35,892 bases of DNA from Candidatus Omnitrophota bacterium (GCA_003598175.1 QZKN01000115.1:1-35892); one strand, 5' to 3'; positions 1 to 8,997 are shown, counted from the stretch's first letter. The notes: generated from the sequence alone by a model not told the origin. A program made the numbers and translations.

Positions 1-680
1 ATTTTTTGCTATGTTCAATAAAATCAATACGTTAGAAATACCTAAGGATATTAATATATTGAATTAAGCATCGTCTTAACTCCCTGAATATATTACACTC
101 ACTGAAATTTTACTTCAAGAGGCTGAACAATTACAAAAAGTTGTATAATAGTGATTTGAAACGGAACGATAAATCCGAGTTATTGACGGCAATGGCTATT
201 TTTGCCGGATTGAGCGATCAGAAAATTTGCATGCGGCTCGTTCGGCGCAGGAGAGATATCATGATAGAATCATATGCCTATGAGATTTTCAGAGAAATGG
301 CGCGGGAAGATGTCAGGGAAGAAGTTTGCAAAGAAGTCAGGGAAGAAGTTTGCAAAGAAGTCAGGGAAGAAGTTTGTAAAGAAGTCAGGGAAGAAGTTTA
401 TGAAGAAGTTAGGGAAGAAGTTTATGAAGAAGTTAGGGAAGAAGTTAGAGAAGAAGTTTATGAAGAAGTTAGAGAAGAAGTGACGATAAAGGCAAAGAAG
501 GAAGCGATGATTGAGGCAAAGAAGGAAGCGATTCAAATCGTATTAGAAGTCAAATTCGGCGATGAAGGATTAGCCTTTTTGCCGCGGATCCAATCTCTCA
601 ATTCTCTTGAGAAATTGGAGGAGATCCTATCCGTTTTGCGTAAGACAGAGGGGATTCAGCAAGTGGAGTCGGTTTTGTGA
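1..680 (+). pseudogene. Decayed Rpn-family nuclease / putative transposase (C-terminal part)
   Basis: The longest open piece (63-680, no ATG at its front, TTG at 141) reads like the C-terminal half of Rpn-family PD-(D/E)XK proteins: an ELLTAMAIFAGLSD stretch, then RRRRDIMIESYAYEIFREM, a charged repeat linker and a closing VLEVKFGDE...LEKLEEIL segment that resembles the end of the Rpn-type gene at 6250-7335. Another frame before it (11-145) also reads like family sequence (INTLEIPKDINILN, then LPEYITLTEILLQEAEQLQ), but has stops at 65-67, 77-79 and 146-148. Reading both pieces as one gene needs a frameshift near 140. I infer a broken gene whose nuclease core lies left of the window. The remaining frame could still make a short protein. 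Known family members are mobile-element-like nucleases that promote recombination. Confidence 0.72.
312..482 (+). repeat. 24-bp in-frame tandem repeat array
   Basis: Units of 24 bp encode VREEVCKE (three units from 312) and then VREEVYEE (units at 384, 408 and 444), with a 12-bp half unit at 432. The last unit degrades by about 482. The array keeps the reading frame and gives a highly charged, probably helical linker of about 57 residues. It sits where other Rpn proteins have a flexible hinge between core and C-terminal segment. Unit-to-unit differences are mostly one codon (TGC/TGT to TAT, AAA to GAA), so the array grew by slippage or unequal exchange and then diverged. Confidence 0.9.
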
Positions 681-755
681 AGAGGTTTTATGCCGGCATT
701 ACCTTTGCCATCTTGCCGTCCTTGTTTCTGAAAATGGCCTTATTCCTTCTTCTTC

Positions 756-1094
756 TCAATCGCAATGAAACACTTCTTCCATCGATGACCACCACTCGCC
801 TGCGGAGCGATTCTCGAGTGGTTGTTGGCAGGGTTTGCAAATACTCCACCATTTCTGCGTGGTCGGATCGGCCGCCATTTTCTCCATATCCGACGGGAAA
901 TCATTTCCTGTATATTCAAAATAGCTGAATAGATAATAGCGGCCGTCGTCCAATTTTCGCAGATAGATGGAATAATTTTGAATATTGCATTCTTTGATCA
1001 TGGTTAACACCTCGGGCCAGGCGGATGCATGAATCTTTTTATATTCCTCCATTTTTTCTTCGCGCAAACCGATCACCATGCCAAATCGTTCCAT
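756..1094 (-). CDS. rhaM: L-rhamnose mutarotase
   Basis: 112 residues, close to the ~104 of the RhaM/YiiL family (COG3254). The enzyme interconverts the alpha and beta anomers of L-rhamnose in the cytoplasm, feeding rhamnose catabolism. Family features visible: N-terminal MERFGMVIGLREEKMEEYKK, the catalytic-type histidine in KIHASAWPEV, the aromatic strand YYLFSYFEYTG and the C-terminal MAADPTTQKWW segment followed by CQQPL. The frame stays open upstream, but I start at ATG 1094 because AAGGAG lies at good spacing before it and homologues begin with this MxRxG pattern. No rhaA, rhaB or rhaD lies beside it, so it stands apart from the usual pathway genes. Identification is firm. Confidence 0.93.
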   Translation of the reverse strand: MERFGMVIGLREEKMEEYKKIHASAWPEVLTMIKECNIQNYSIYLRKLDDGRYYLFSYFEYTGNDFPSDMEKMAADPTTQKWWSICKPCQQPLENRSAGEWWSSMEEVFHCD

Positions 1095-1275
1095 TTTACT
1101 TGCTCCTTCGTTGTCGTATTTGTTAGCGCCTGCGGAAAAATCGATCCGCAAATCCATGTAATGTCAACCATAGCCAGCGGCATTGCATCCAATCCATTCC
1201 TCAATAACAATACCCATAATGGTCAAGGCCATGATTGATTTTCATTTCACTTTTTTTGAGCGATACCGATAGTTT

Positions 1276-2712
1276 ATGGTACCTTCTTTTTTATCAATAA
1301 TCCACGAGCGCCGGTTTCCCTATGCGATTCTCCTATCGCTTTGGCTTCTGCTGCATCTGGCTTTTTATGGGTGGGGCGGGCAGTTCGATGCTGCTATTTT
1401 TCACTTCTGGCAAATCCTTGATCGCGATTTATTGCAAACGCGACTCTTGCAGAGCGTATGGTATTTGCACACGCAGCCGCCGCTTTTCAATCTCTTTCTC
1501 GGCATCGTGGAAAAGACGGCGCGCAGCCATGCGCCGCTTGCCTATCATTGCATCTACTCGTTATTCAGCCTGGCCGCGGCGTTTGGAATTTATCATTTAC
1601 AGCGTATTTTCGCGATTCGTATTTCCGTCGCTCTCTTTTTATCTTGTTGTGCAATTCTTTCTCCCAGTTGGCTGCTTTACGAGCACTGGCTGATGTACAC
1701 GTTTCCGCTCATGACCGTATTGACATTCGCGCCGATCGTGCTCCATCGTTTTGTCGCCGCCCGATCGATGGGGGCCGGTTTTGTTTTTTTTACTTTATTG
1801 GCGCTGCTGGTTTACGCCCGCGCTTTTTTTCATCCCGCATGGGTTCTTATCATTCTTGTCATACTGTTGCCGTGTTTTCGCGACCGTATACCGATACTTG
1901 TGACAGCGGCTTTCCTTCCCGGTGTTTTCATTCTGTTCTTATTCCTGAAAAATCTGATCTTATTCGGTTCTTTTTCCAGCAGCACGTGGCTGGGGCCCAA
2001 TTTGTATCTCATGACAGACGGCATATCGCCCGAAATCCGCCGGCAATTGGCTGACCAGGGAAAAATTGCCGCGTTGTATACCGTCAAACCGTTCTCGCCG
2101 CTTTCGAGTTATTCACGGGAGTATGAGAAAGAATCCACACAGATTCCCGCATTGGATGAACCGTTTAAAACGGACGGCGATCCCAATTTTAATCATCAAT
2201 CGTACATTGCCATTCATCGTGATTATCTTCGCGCCGCGGTCGCTCTCATTTGTCGGCAGCCGATTCCTTATTTAAAAAATGGTTGGCAAAACTGGAAGCG
2301 ATTTTGTCTACCCGCCTGGAATAATGTATTTTTCAAAAATCAGGACGAAAGAATTCAACAGTTTCTGCTCTTTTTGAATCGTGCGCCTATAAACACCAAT
2401 GACGGAAATTTTGAACACACAATGCGACGTCTGCATGATCATCCTCCTATTACCGTATTGTGCTGGTGGCTCCCGCTGTTTCTGATCTATGGGACGACGT
2501 TGCTTCTGATCCCTTCGCAACAACACAGGTTTTCTTCCGCCCAACATCTCACGTTTCTATTTTGTCTGCTCACATTCGGGCTGATTCTGATCGCAGGGAT
2601 TTTCTTCATGCCGGTCGAAAATTTTCGTCTTCGATTTCTCCTCACCCCCTACGTTGCACTCTTGACCGCCCTCCTGGTCGAACAAGGAATCTCTCGATAT
2701 ATCTCCAAGTAA
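1276..2712 (+). CDS. Polytopic membrane protein, GT-C glycosyltransferase-like
   Basis: 478 residues with about ten hydrophobic segments spread over the whole length, so an inner-membrane protein. A charged N-terminus precedes the first segment (AILLSLWLLLHLAFYGWGG). A loop with FDAAIFHFW and LHTQPPLFNLFLG follows, resembling the first periplasmic loop and the 'H-x-PPLF' region of lipid-linked GT-C sugar transferases (GT39/ArnT/PMT style). A long hydrophilic loop lies at about residues 245-375, then three more membrane segments close the protein. I infer a glycosyltransferase or other envelope-sugar protein; the similarity is one of layout and I do not recognise a named family. No clear ribosome binding site precedes ATG 1276. 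The neighbouring DUF115 gene is convergent, ending 55 bp away. Confidence 0.6.
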   Translation: MVPSFLSIIHERRFPYAILLSLWLLLHLAFYGWGGQFDAAIFHFWQILDRDLLQTRLLQSVWYLHTQPPLFNLFLGIVEKTARSHAPLAYHCIYSLFSLAAAFGIYHLQRIFAIRISVALFLSCCAILSPSWLLYEHWLMYTFPLMTVLTFAPIVLHRFVAARSMGAGFVFFTLLALLVYARAFFHPAWVLIILVILLPCFRDRIPILVTAAFLPGVFILFLFLKNLILFGSFSSSTWLGPNLYLMTDGISPEIRRQLADQGKIAALYTVKPFSPLSSYSREYEKESTQIPALDEPFKTDGDPNFNHQSYIAIHRDYLRAAVALICRQPIPYLKNGWQNWKRFCLPAWNNVFFKNQDERIQQFLLFLNRAPINTNDGNFEHTMRRLHDHPPITVLCWWLPLFLIYGTTLLLIPSQQHRFSSAQHLTFLFCLLTFGLILIAGIFFMPVENFRLRFLLTPYVALLTALLVEQGISRYISK

Positions 2713-2767
2713 AGAAGAAGCGACGTGAAAAACCGTGATTTGTCATTCAAATCCCGAGGCTCGTTCG

Positions 2768-4774
2768 TCATCGATCCAATTCCAGGATTTTTTCTTCAAA
2801 CAACGTGGACAACATTTCCGCCTGTTTGACGAACTCGTCCAGCACCATGCATTGGCTGTGAATTTTGTCGTCCCAAATTTTATCTTCATCCGTTTGCATC
2901 AAATAACGCCAACGACATTCCTCATATTTGAAGTGGGATTCCTGCAGCAATTCATTCAACAGTTCGAAGGCTTCCCGATGGTTCTTCGCGCAATTGGCGA
3001 TTACGGTTTCCAGGCGACCAACCAGTTCCCGTTTGTCTTCCACGCTCAGGGCGCTGATCGCATCGGACGGCAGTAGTTCCAACGCGGTTCGCGCTTCGGC
3101 GGAAAACGCGCCGAGTTTTTTTCGGGCCGATTCCAACGCTCGTTGCATATCGATCCGATCCATTTGAGGAACGTAGGTTTCATGCAGCGCGGCAATCGCG
3201 TCCGAGATTCGTCCTTTGAACGGCCGGATGTCCGGCAACAAGGTTTCCAACCGCGACGTGATGGTTCCCATAATCAGCGCGCCGAAGCTCGTGTTATAAA
3301 CCGGCACTTTGAAACGGGCAATCTCATGTTCCAGCAAGCGGCGATACAAATACAAGCTGTCGCTGGTTTCCACCACGCCGCCGTCGACGGCGGACACTTG
3401 ATGGACGCCGGTTTGGTCCCGGGGAAGAGATTTGTCGTCGAAAATCGTTCCATCCGCATATCGTTTATCGCCGGTAAACGCCAGATCCTGCCCGACGAGA
3501 ATGATCGGCTGACACCCCAAACGGGAGAGGATGTGAAAGCCGACCACGGCCACGCTGCCGGGACCGAACACATCACCCTTTTCGCCGGCCAAGGATTGAA
3601 GCCAGAGGTACACCGCATTGCCGCTCATTTTCGGAACCGGAATTTTCTCCACCGGAACCGGCTCTCCCAGCGTTTCCATCGTCGTGCGCCACGAAACCAG
3701 AAACACGCGCGGATGAAAATGTTGAAGGATACGCGGATCGATGCGCGGGTCGCAAATCAGATACGTTTCTTCCGACGGATTATCTTTTTCGAACGAGCGC
3801 ACGTTGCGTTCCTGGTGATCCATGGCGAACACGAAATGCGGCCGTATCCCATTTCGTCGTAAAACCGGATATGCCGTATTCATACAGGCAATAATGAAAC
3901 GGTCCTGATTCTCCTTCAACGCGTCCAGGCTCTTTTCCAGCGACGGCCCCGCAGCGATGAGCGCAGCGGGAATGTGTTGAAATCGTCCCAGAAGAGTGGA
4001 TATCCCGGGATAGCGAACGACGGCGTCCGCATTGGCGGTCGTATGCAGCACCACCGTGGAGCTGTGTTCGATTCGCGCATTGCGATACATGGATTCCCGC
4101 TGCAGACTGTCACGCCACTGCGTAACGAATTGAGACGGATAATCCGGCAGCAGTCGTCGAATCAGCGGCGTTACCAGCACGCGGTGAGGCAACGAAAGGA
4201 ATCGCCCCCATTCCAGTTCGCCGCCGATGCTTTCGACCGTTTTTTCCGCTTTCTGCCCGACGTATAAGCTAACGCGCTTGTCGAGCAGCAACGGAGTTAG
4301 ATCGATTCGGCTGAACGCGGTGAAAAAATGGATGGGATCCGGTTCCACAATTGCAAGCACGCCTTTTTCCGGTAGCCGCTGCAAAATGGCTTTAGAAAAA
4401 TAACCCAATCCGAAACCCAGTTGAATTACCGCATGAATGGTTTCCTGTTCCAAATCGGTTTCCGTCAACCAGGCATGGATTTCCTCGTTCGGACGCGATG
4501 AAGTGAACAGGGAAATTCCTGGTGAACCCGGATGAGGAATCGTCAGATCCGAAAAACCATCCGCAACCGGGCGAACCGGGTAAAGCCGTTTTTCCACTTT
4601 TGGCGCCAGCGCCGCAATGGTTTCCGCCTGGGTTTGGTTCAATTTCGCCAACGCGGCCAGGTTCGCTTCGAAACGACTCGTTCCCGTCATGATTTCCGGT
4701 TGTTCAACCATATTCCCAACGACCTGTATCTCAATCGAGAACACATCGAAACAGAATGCCTTCTCGAACGGCAT
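2768..4774 (-). CDS. DUF115 / Maf-like protein (motility-associated glycosyltransferase family)
   Basis: Up to 668 residues. The N-terminal half carries a Rossmann-like strand-turn QLGFGLGYFSKAI (about residues 118-130) and VLAIVEPDP. The central DUF115 domain (about 250-430) shows PAALIAAGPSLEKSLDAL, FIIACMNTAYPVL, PHFVFAMDHQERN and a later VVGFHILSRLGCQPIILVGQDLAFTG. These are the marks of the MptE-like/Maf family, whose studied members transfer nonulosonic acids (pseudaminic or legionaminic type) to flagellin. No flagellin gene is seen here, so the acceptor may be another surface protein. The start is unsure: ATG 4774, 4711 and 4690 are all in frame, none has a strong ribosome binding site, and the family-like part begins near the last. 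The C-terminal quarter is helical and acidic. Confidence 0.85.
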   Translation of the reverse strand: MPFEKAFCFDVFSIEIQVVGNMVEQPEIMTGTSRFEANLAALAKLNQTQAETIAALAPKVEKRLYPVRPVADGFSDLTIPHPGSPGISLFTSSRPNEEIHAWLTETDLEQETIHAVIQLGFGLGYFSKAILQRLPEKGVLAIVEPDPIHFFTAFSRIDLTPLLLDKRVSLYVGQKAEKTVESIGGELEWGRFLSLPHRVLVTPLIRRLLPDYPSQFVTQWRDSLQRESMYRNARIEHSSTVVLHTTANADAVVRYPGISTLLGRFQHIPAALIAAGPSLEKSLDALKENQDRFIIACMNTAYPVLRRNGIRPHFVFAMDHQERNVRSFEKDNPSEETYLICDPRIDPRILQHFHPRVFLVSWRTTMETLGEPVPVEKIPVPKMSGNAVYLWLQSLAGEKGDVFGPGSVAVVGFHILSRLGCQPIILVGQDLAFTGDKRYADGTIFDDKSLPRDQTGVHQVSAVDGGVVETSDSLYLYRRLLEHEIARFKVPVYNTSFGALIMGTITSRLETLLPDIRPFKGRISDAIAALHETYVPQMDRIDMQRALESARKKLGAFSAEARTALELLPSDAISALSVEDKRELVGRLETVIANCAKNHREAFELLNELLQESHFKYEECRWRYLMQTDEDKIWDDKIHSQCMVLDEFVKQAEMLSTLFEEKILELDR

Positions 4775-5146
4775 GTTTATTCATCATAATGATGATAAAC
4801 ATTAAGTGTAAGCGTTCCGGACTCGCCGGAAAAGCCCTGATTCTTCCACCAACAACCGGATTGATAATAGAAGCCCATCATGAGAACGACGGGCTTCGTT
4901 TTCCAGGGGCATTCCATTTCAACGGACTATTGGATAAACTGAATCTTGTTTCCAATAAAAAACATGAATAACGCAAGCGAATAGAATGGAAGAGTTTCAA
5001 TTTGCCGTGGTTCCTCGATCCGAGCGACGCAAAGAACAAGTGTAAAGGGAATTCAATCGGAGCCAATCCCATTCGTTCGTTTTCATAGAAGAAATATATT
5101 CCTATCGATGGTTCAAAACACCAATAAAAAAAAGGAGATTGAAAAC
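4775..5146. other. Divergent intergenic region between DUF115 gene and fba
   Basis: About 370 bp with no convincing gene. It must hold the promoters of both flanking genes, but I could not fix -35/-10 boxes with confidence. A short hairpin (GAAGCCC 4870-4876 with GGGCTTC 4891-4897, 14-nt loop) is followed by GTTTT on the plus strand. It looks like a weak terminator or attenuator about 250 bp before the aldolase start. Just before the aldolase ATG there is an A-rich AAAAAAAGGAG ribosome binding site (about 5131-5136). Confidence 0.5.
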
Positions 5147-6187
5147 ATGCCTTTAGTCCCAATGAGAATTCTTCTCGATCATGCCGCAGAAAATGATTAC
5201 GGCGTCGCCGCATTCAACGTCAATAATATGGAACAGATTCAAGCCATCATGATGGCCGCGGTCGAAACCAATTCGCCCGTCATCGTGCAGGCCAGCCGCG
5301 GCGCTCGCAGTTTCACCAACGACAATTACCTGCGCCATCTCATGCTGGCCGCGGCGGAACTTCACCCCAATCTTCCCATCGCCATGCATCAGGATCATGG
5401 AAACAGTCCGGATACCTGTATGTCCGCGATCGAATACGGTTTTACCAGCGTCATGATGGACGGTTCGTTGATGGAAGACGGAAAAACGCCGGCTTCGTTC
5501 GAATACAACTGCGAGACCACCAAAAAAGTTGTGGATATGGCCCATGCCAAGGGCGTTTCCGTTGAAGGGGAATTGGGGTGTCTCGGCAGTTTGGAGACCG
5601 GAACCGGCGACAAGGAAGACGGACATGGTTTTGAAGGAAAACTCGATAAGGAAAAACTCCTGACTGATCCTGATCAGGCCGTCGAGTTTGTGGAAAAAAC
5701 CTGCGTGGATGCGCTGGCCGTCGCTATTGGAACCAGTCATGGCGCCTACAAATTCACTCGCAAACCAACGGGTGATATCCTTGCCATGAAACGAATCGAG
5801 GAAATCCATGCCAAACTGCCCAATACCCATCTGGTGATGCACGGCTCTTCTTCCGTGCCGGAAGAATTGGTGGATCTCATCAACCAATATGGCGGCGGCA
5901 TCAAAAAAGCCTACGGCGTGCCGGTAGTAGAAATTCAACGAGGCATCAAAAGCGGTGTGCGCAAGATCAACGTCGACACCGATAACCGCCTGGCAATCAC
6001 CGGCGCAATTCGCAAGGTCTTCGCGGAAAGTCCGGCTGAATTCGACCCACGAAAATATATGGGACCTGCTCGCGCGGCAATGGCGGAAGTATGCAAAGCG
6101 CGCATGATCGCATTTGGGCAGGCAGGCCAGGCCGATAAGATCAAATGCATCACCCTTGTCGATATGGCTGCTCGTTACAAAAAATAA
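5147..6187 (+). CDS. fba: Fructose-bisphosphate aldolase, class II (Calvin-cycle subtype)
   Basis: 346 residues, matching the ~347 of the class II Calvin-cycle subtype. It cleaves or forms fructose 1,6-bisphosphate from glyceraldehyde 3-phosphate and dihydroxyacetone phosphate in the cytoplasm with a divalent metal. Visible marks: N-terminal [22 protein letters not shown], the metal-binding [27 protein letters not shown] with the acidic insert [34 protein letters not shown] with the second metal-ligand region, and [13 protein letters not shown] binding the phosphate. The frame opens earlier, but ATG 5147 has AAAGGAG ahead and matches the family N-terminus. No other Calvin-cycle or glycolysis gene lies beside it, so the subtype name does not prove carbon fixation. 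A hairpin terminator follows. Confidence 0.97.
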   Translation: MPLVPMRILLDHAAENDYGVAAFNVNNMEQIQAIMMAAVETNSPVIVQASRGARSFTNDNYLRHLMLAAAELHPNLPIAMHQDHGNSPDTCMSAIEYGFTSVMMDGSLMEDGKTPASFEYNCETTKKVVDMAHAKGVSVEGELGCLGSLETGTGDKEDGHGFEGKLDKEKLLTDPDQAVEFVEKTCVDALAVAIGTSHGAYKFTRKPTGDILAMKRIEEIHAKLPNTHLVMHGSSSVPEELVDLINQYGGGIKKAYGVPVVEIQRGIKSGVRKINVDTDNRLAITGAIRKVFAESPAEFDPRKYMGPARAAMAEVCKARMIAFGQAGQADKIKCITLVDMAARYKK

Positions 6188-6213
6188 AACTCTACTTACT
6201 TGAATGCGGTTTT

Positions 6214-6246
6214 ACATTGGAGCGGCTCATAGGGCCGCTCCAATGT
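6214..6246. terminator. Bidirectional hairpin terminator between fba and the Rpn-type gene
   Basis: A perfect 13-bp inverted repeat (ACATTGGAGCGGC 6214-6226 with GCCGCTCCAATGT 6234-6246) and a 7-nt loop. It lies 27 bp after the fba stop and directly at the end of the convergent Rpn-type gene. The plus-strand tail GTTTTATG and the minus-strand tail AAAACC are only modest T/A runs, so efficiency is uncertain. It may instead be one more of the palindromic intergenic elements found in this window. Confidence 0.7.
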
Positions 6247-6249
6247 GTT

Positions 6250-7335
6250 TTATGATGGATTGCTTACAGAGTGAAGTACTTCCCGAAATTCTTCCAATGT
6301 TCTCGACATCACTGCGCTTTCGTGTAGAACATCGAGTTTTTCCATCGCTTCGACTCGGATGATCAATTCTTTGATTTCATCGGAAACCTCACCAAAACGG
6401 ATTTTAAGGGCGGAATAAATCATTTCATGAGTTTTTTTAAGAAGGCCTTCTTGGTAACCGATTTGCCGTCCTTCCTGCCGTCCTTCCTGTCGCCCTTCCT
6501 GTCGTCCTTCCTGTCGTCCTTCCTGTCGTCCTTCCTGTCGTCCTTCTTCAATCCCTTGTTGATAGCCTCGTTTTAGGGCAAATCTTTCAATGCTCATGAC
6601 GTAGGGCATTTTTATAACCTCCTCATCCGCTAATATTTCTTTCCAAAACTCCTGTTCCAAATCTTCCGGTAAATTCATGACTCCATCAATGAAACGGATC
6701 AGAGCAACGATATCATCTCGGCAATATCCTTTTTTATATAACATTTTTGCTAACACCAATTTCCATTGAAAACGATTGTCTCTATCTTTTTTAGTCTCAA
6801 GAGCCTTCAGATGCGCCATGATGACTACGGCAAATGGATTTGAACTTTTATCCAGTTCCAACCAGCGATCTCTGAAATCAATGATCTTCACAGATGGAAA
6901 AATTATGCCCATTTTACAACCCAATATATTATACTCGAATTTATGTGGTCGCCATGAAGGATGCTCATCCGCCAATATGGCGAATCCGGCAACCGGAAGT
7001 TGGTATTTATCATAGATACGATAGTTATAAACAAACATTCTTTTTTCGAACTTGGTTTCCCTTTGCGCCTGCACTTCGATATGGATCAAAACCAGAGTTT
7101 TTTCACCGGTTCGTAAATGCACTTCAACGAGTTTGTCAACGATTTGCAATCCCTGCGGAGCATCGTGGATGATCTGTTGAAATTCTTTATCCAAAAAACG
7201 AATCGGCTTTTCCCAATCAATTTTGGAATGCGCTTCAGGAAACAGCAAAAGCAAACAAGCCTCGAAAAATTCATCGAGAATATCTTTCCAGGGGCTATCA
7301 AATCGGTCGGCTAAATTTTTTTGATTGTTATCCAT
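6250..7335 (-). CDS. Rpn-family recombination-promoting nuclease / putative transposase
   Basis: 361 residues, intact. The N-terminal half has the PD-(D/E)XK nuclease layout of the Rpn family: PWKDILDEFFEACLLLLFP, IVDKLVEVHLRTGE, then the active-site-type strand LVLIHIEVQAQ (E-x-Q form) and MFVYNYRIYDKY. The C-terminal part has the conserved MSIERFALKRGYQQG, a QEGR repeat hinge, and a closing helical segment ALKIRFGEVSD...LEEFREVL. Family members are known as transposase-like nucleases that stimulate recA-independent recombination. ATG 7335 is chosen because homologues begin just before the conserved core; the frame opens further up and overlaps the sulfatase. It lies 58 bp downstream of the sulfatase on the same strand and may be co-transcribed. 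It is related to the decayed gene at 1-680. Confidence 0.88.
   Translation of the reverse strand: MDNNQKNLADRFDSPWKDILDEFFEACLLLLFPEAHSKIDWEKPIRFLDKEFQQIIHDAPQGLQIVDKLVEVHLRTGEKTLVLIHIEVQAQRETKFEKRMFVYNYRIYDKYQLPVAGFAILADEHPSWRPHKFEYNILGCKMGIIFPSVKIIDFRDRWLELDKSSNPFAVVIMAHLKALETKKDRDNRFQWKLVLAKMLYKKGYCRDDIVALIRFIDGVMNLPEDLEQEFWKEILADEEVIKMPYVMSIERFALKRGYQQGIEEGRQEGRQEGRQEGRQEGRQEGRQEGRQIGYQEGLLKKTHEMIYSALKIRFGEVSDEIKELIIRVEAMEKLDVLHESAVMSRTLEEFREVLHSVSNPS
6466..6548 (-). repeat. 12-bp in-frame tandem repeat array encoding QEGR
   Basis: On the plus strand the unit is CTTCCTGTCGTC, with C-for-T variants near the left end. It codes six QEGR units preceded by EEGR and followed by QIGYQEG in the Rpn-type protein. 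Units are nearly identical, which suggests recent slippage expansion. The array keeps the frame and forms the hinge before the C-terminal helix. Confidence 0.9.
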
Positions 7336-7393
7336 GATTGTGCGTCCATCGAATGAATATTGGTCATGTACTCGGTGTTTGAAGAATGGATAT

Positions 7394-8803
7394 TTACTGA
7401 TTCTGATGTGGTGGACGAATTCTCTCGCCCGTTTCCGCGTGAAATTCATCCGGCAAAGATTTTGACGGTGAAATGTCGTTGGTTGCTTCTATCCATTCAT
7501 CAAGCGCATTCCGCATTCGTTCCAAAACGCCTTGATAAGCGGATTCGTAAGCCACATTGTGAAATTCCATCGGATCGTAGGCAAGATCAAAGAGTTCTTC
7601 CTTCGCGCGTCGTGCGCGAAACAGCAACGCCTGCTCCCGCGTCAGTGTTCCCGCGTCCCGCATTTTCCGCATTTGTTGAAACAGCGGCGCAACCGAACTG
7701 TCGGCCGAGTTCTCCAGCGGTTTTTCCGGGAAGGCGTTGCGGATGTATTTGAAGCGTCCGTCGCGAACCGCACGGCTATGGTCGTCGAGATCGTGCCAGT
7801 TTTTTTCCGCAAAAATGTAGTCGCGGTCATGTAGGTTCGGTTCACGGACCTGATCAATCAGGCTTCGTCCCTGCATGTCATCCGGAATCGGTAATCCCGC
7901 GGCGTGCAGCATGGTCGGCGCCAGGTCGACCAGGCTGGCCAGGCCTTCATACACTTGCCCGGCGTTGATCTGTTCGGGCCAGCAGGCAATGAGAGGCGTC
8001 TCAATGCCGCTGTCGTATAACGTCGTTTTGGCTCGTGGAAAAGGCATGCCGTTATCGCCGAAAAAGACGACCAGTGTATTCCGCGCAATTCCTTCTGTTT
8101 CGAGATACTGCATCATTTCACCGATGACGCCGTCCATCCGCGTGATTTCATCATAAAATCCCGCCAGTTCTTCCCGCGCTTCTTCAATATCGGGAAGATA
8201 AGGAGGAACAATCACCTCATCATGCGTATAGGGCGGATCAATACAGCCACGATCGAATGTACGATGTGCGTCATAAAAACCGAGAGACAGGAAGAAAGGT
8301 CGGTTTTGGGGTCTTTCATTCAAAAATAGTTTCCAGTCTTCAACTTTAGGCAGAAGCCGGTCGAATTTTTTTTCCGCAAACTTCCCTAAATGGTATTTCC
8401 CCACATTTCCGGAATAATATCCGGCGGGCGCAAGCAGTTCGGGAAGAATTGCCTGTTCCGCCGGCAATGGATCGTGTAAATCTTCCGCTCCGGTCGAATG
8501 CGGATATTTGCCGGTAAACATACTGGCGCGACTGGGACTGCAGGATGACGTGGTCACGAACGCTTGAGTGAAGCGTATTCCCTCGCCGGCCATGCGGTCG
8601 ATGTTGGGGGTGCGGATGGTCGGATGCCCATAACATCCGATTTCCTTGCTGCCGACATCGTCGGCGATCAACCAGATGATGTTCGGCTTTTCACATGCCT
8701 CCGGATTCGATCGATTCGAAAAAATGGTTGCTGTCGTCATTCCGGATGCCAGCAATAATGAAGTTTTGATAAATGTGCGGCGGGAATTTTGAAGATTATC
8801 CAT
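7394..8803 (-). CDS. Tat-exported sulfatase (N-sulphoglucosamine sulphohydrolase-like)
   Basis: 469 residues. A twin-arginine signal SRRTFIKTSLLLASG begins at residue 7, so the protein is probably folded in the cytoplasm and exported to the periplasm. The mature part is a type I sulfatase: NIIWLIADDVG with metal-binding aspartates (about 48-49), the formylglycine site CSPSRASMFTG (Cys88), a VFFGDNGMPFPRAKTTLYDSG metal-site segment and GIETPLI. This pattern is closest in my reading to SGSH-type sulfamidases and related polysaccharide sulfatases. Cys88 has to be oxidised to formylglycine by a maturase. The start has AAGGAG at good spacing. A radical SAM gene is divergent, 194 bp away. The substrate cannot be told from sequence alone; a sulfated glycan is likely. 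Confidence 0.92.
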   Translation of the reverse strand: MDNLQNSRRTFIKTSLLLASGMTTATIFSNRSNPEACEKPNIIWLIADDVGSKEIGCYGHPTIRTPNIDRMAGEGIRFTQAFVTTSSCSPSRASMFTGKYPHSTGAEDLHDPLPAEQAILPELLAPAGYYSGNVGKYHLGKFAEKKFDRLLPKVEDWKLFLNERPQNRPFFLSLGFYDAHRTFDRGCIDPPYTHDEVIVPPYLPDIEEAREELAGFYDEITRMDGVIGEMMQYLETEGIARNTLVVFFGDNGMPFPRAKTTLYDSGIETPLIACWPEQINAGQVYEGLASLVDLAPTMLHAAGLPIPDDMQGRSLIDQVREPNLHDRDYIFAEKNWHDLDDHSRAVRDGRFKYIRNAFPEKPLENSADSSVAPLFQQMRKMRDAGTLTREQALLFRARRAKEELFDLAYDPMEFHNVAYESAYQGVLERMRNALDEWIEATNDISPSKSLPDEFHAETGERIRPPHQNQ

Positions 8804-8997
8804 AATTCACTCCTTACTGATGAAATGAGCATGATTTGCCAAGATGATCTTGATTATATTCATTATGATTTAATGAAACATGGTTGCGTTGATTTATTCA
8901 ATCCGCAATTCGGAATTTTTATTTTAATCAGTCGGGATTCCAATTGATGTGAGAGAGAGGGATAATTTTCTGTTATCTTTTGGAATTTAGGAAATCG

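Noticed and set aside
312..482. CRISPR-like array
   Set aside because: Units are contiguous with no spacers and lie in frame inside a coding region.
270..536. Open frames on the minus strand and in another plus frame across the 24-bp repeat array
   Set aside because: They arise from the repeat: a period divisible by three keeps several frames open. Their translations are low-complexity and lack start signals.
677..928. Short plus-strand frame opposite rhaM
   Set aside because: It lies antisense to a well-supported gene and has no family resemblance.
5153..5938. Long minus-strand frame opposite fba
   Set aside because: Shadow of the aldolase coding bias; the plus-strand protein matches its family over its full length.
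5147..6187. Evidence for a Calvin cycle from the aldolase subtype
   Set aside because: This aldolase subtype also occurs in non-autotrophs, and no RuBisCO or phosphoribulokinase gene is in the window.
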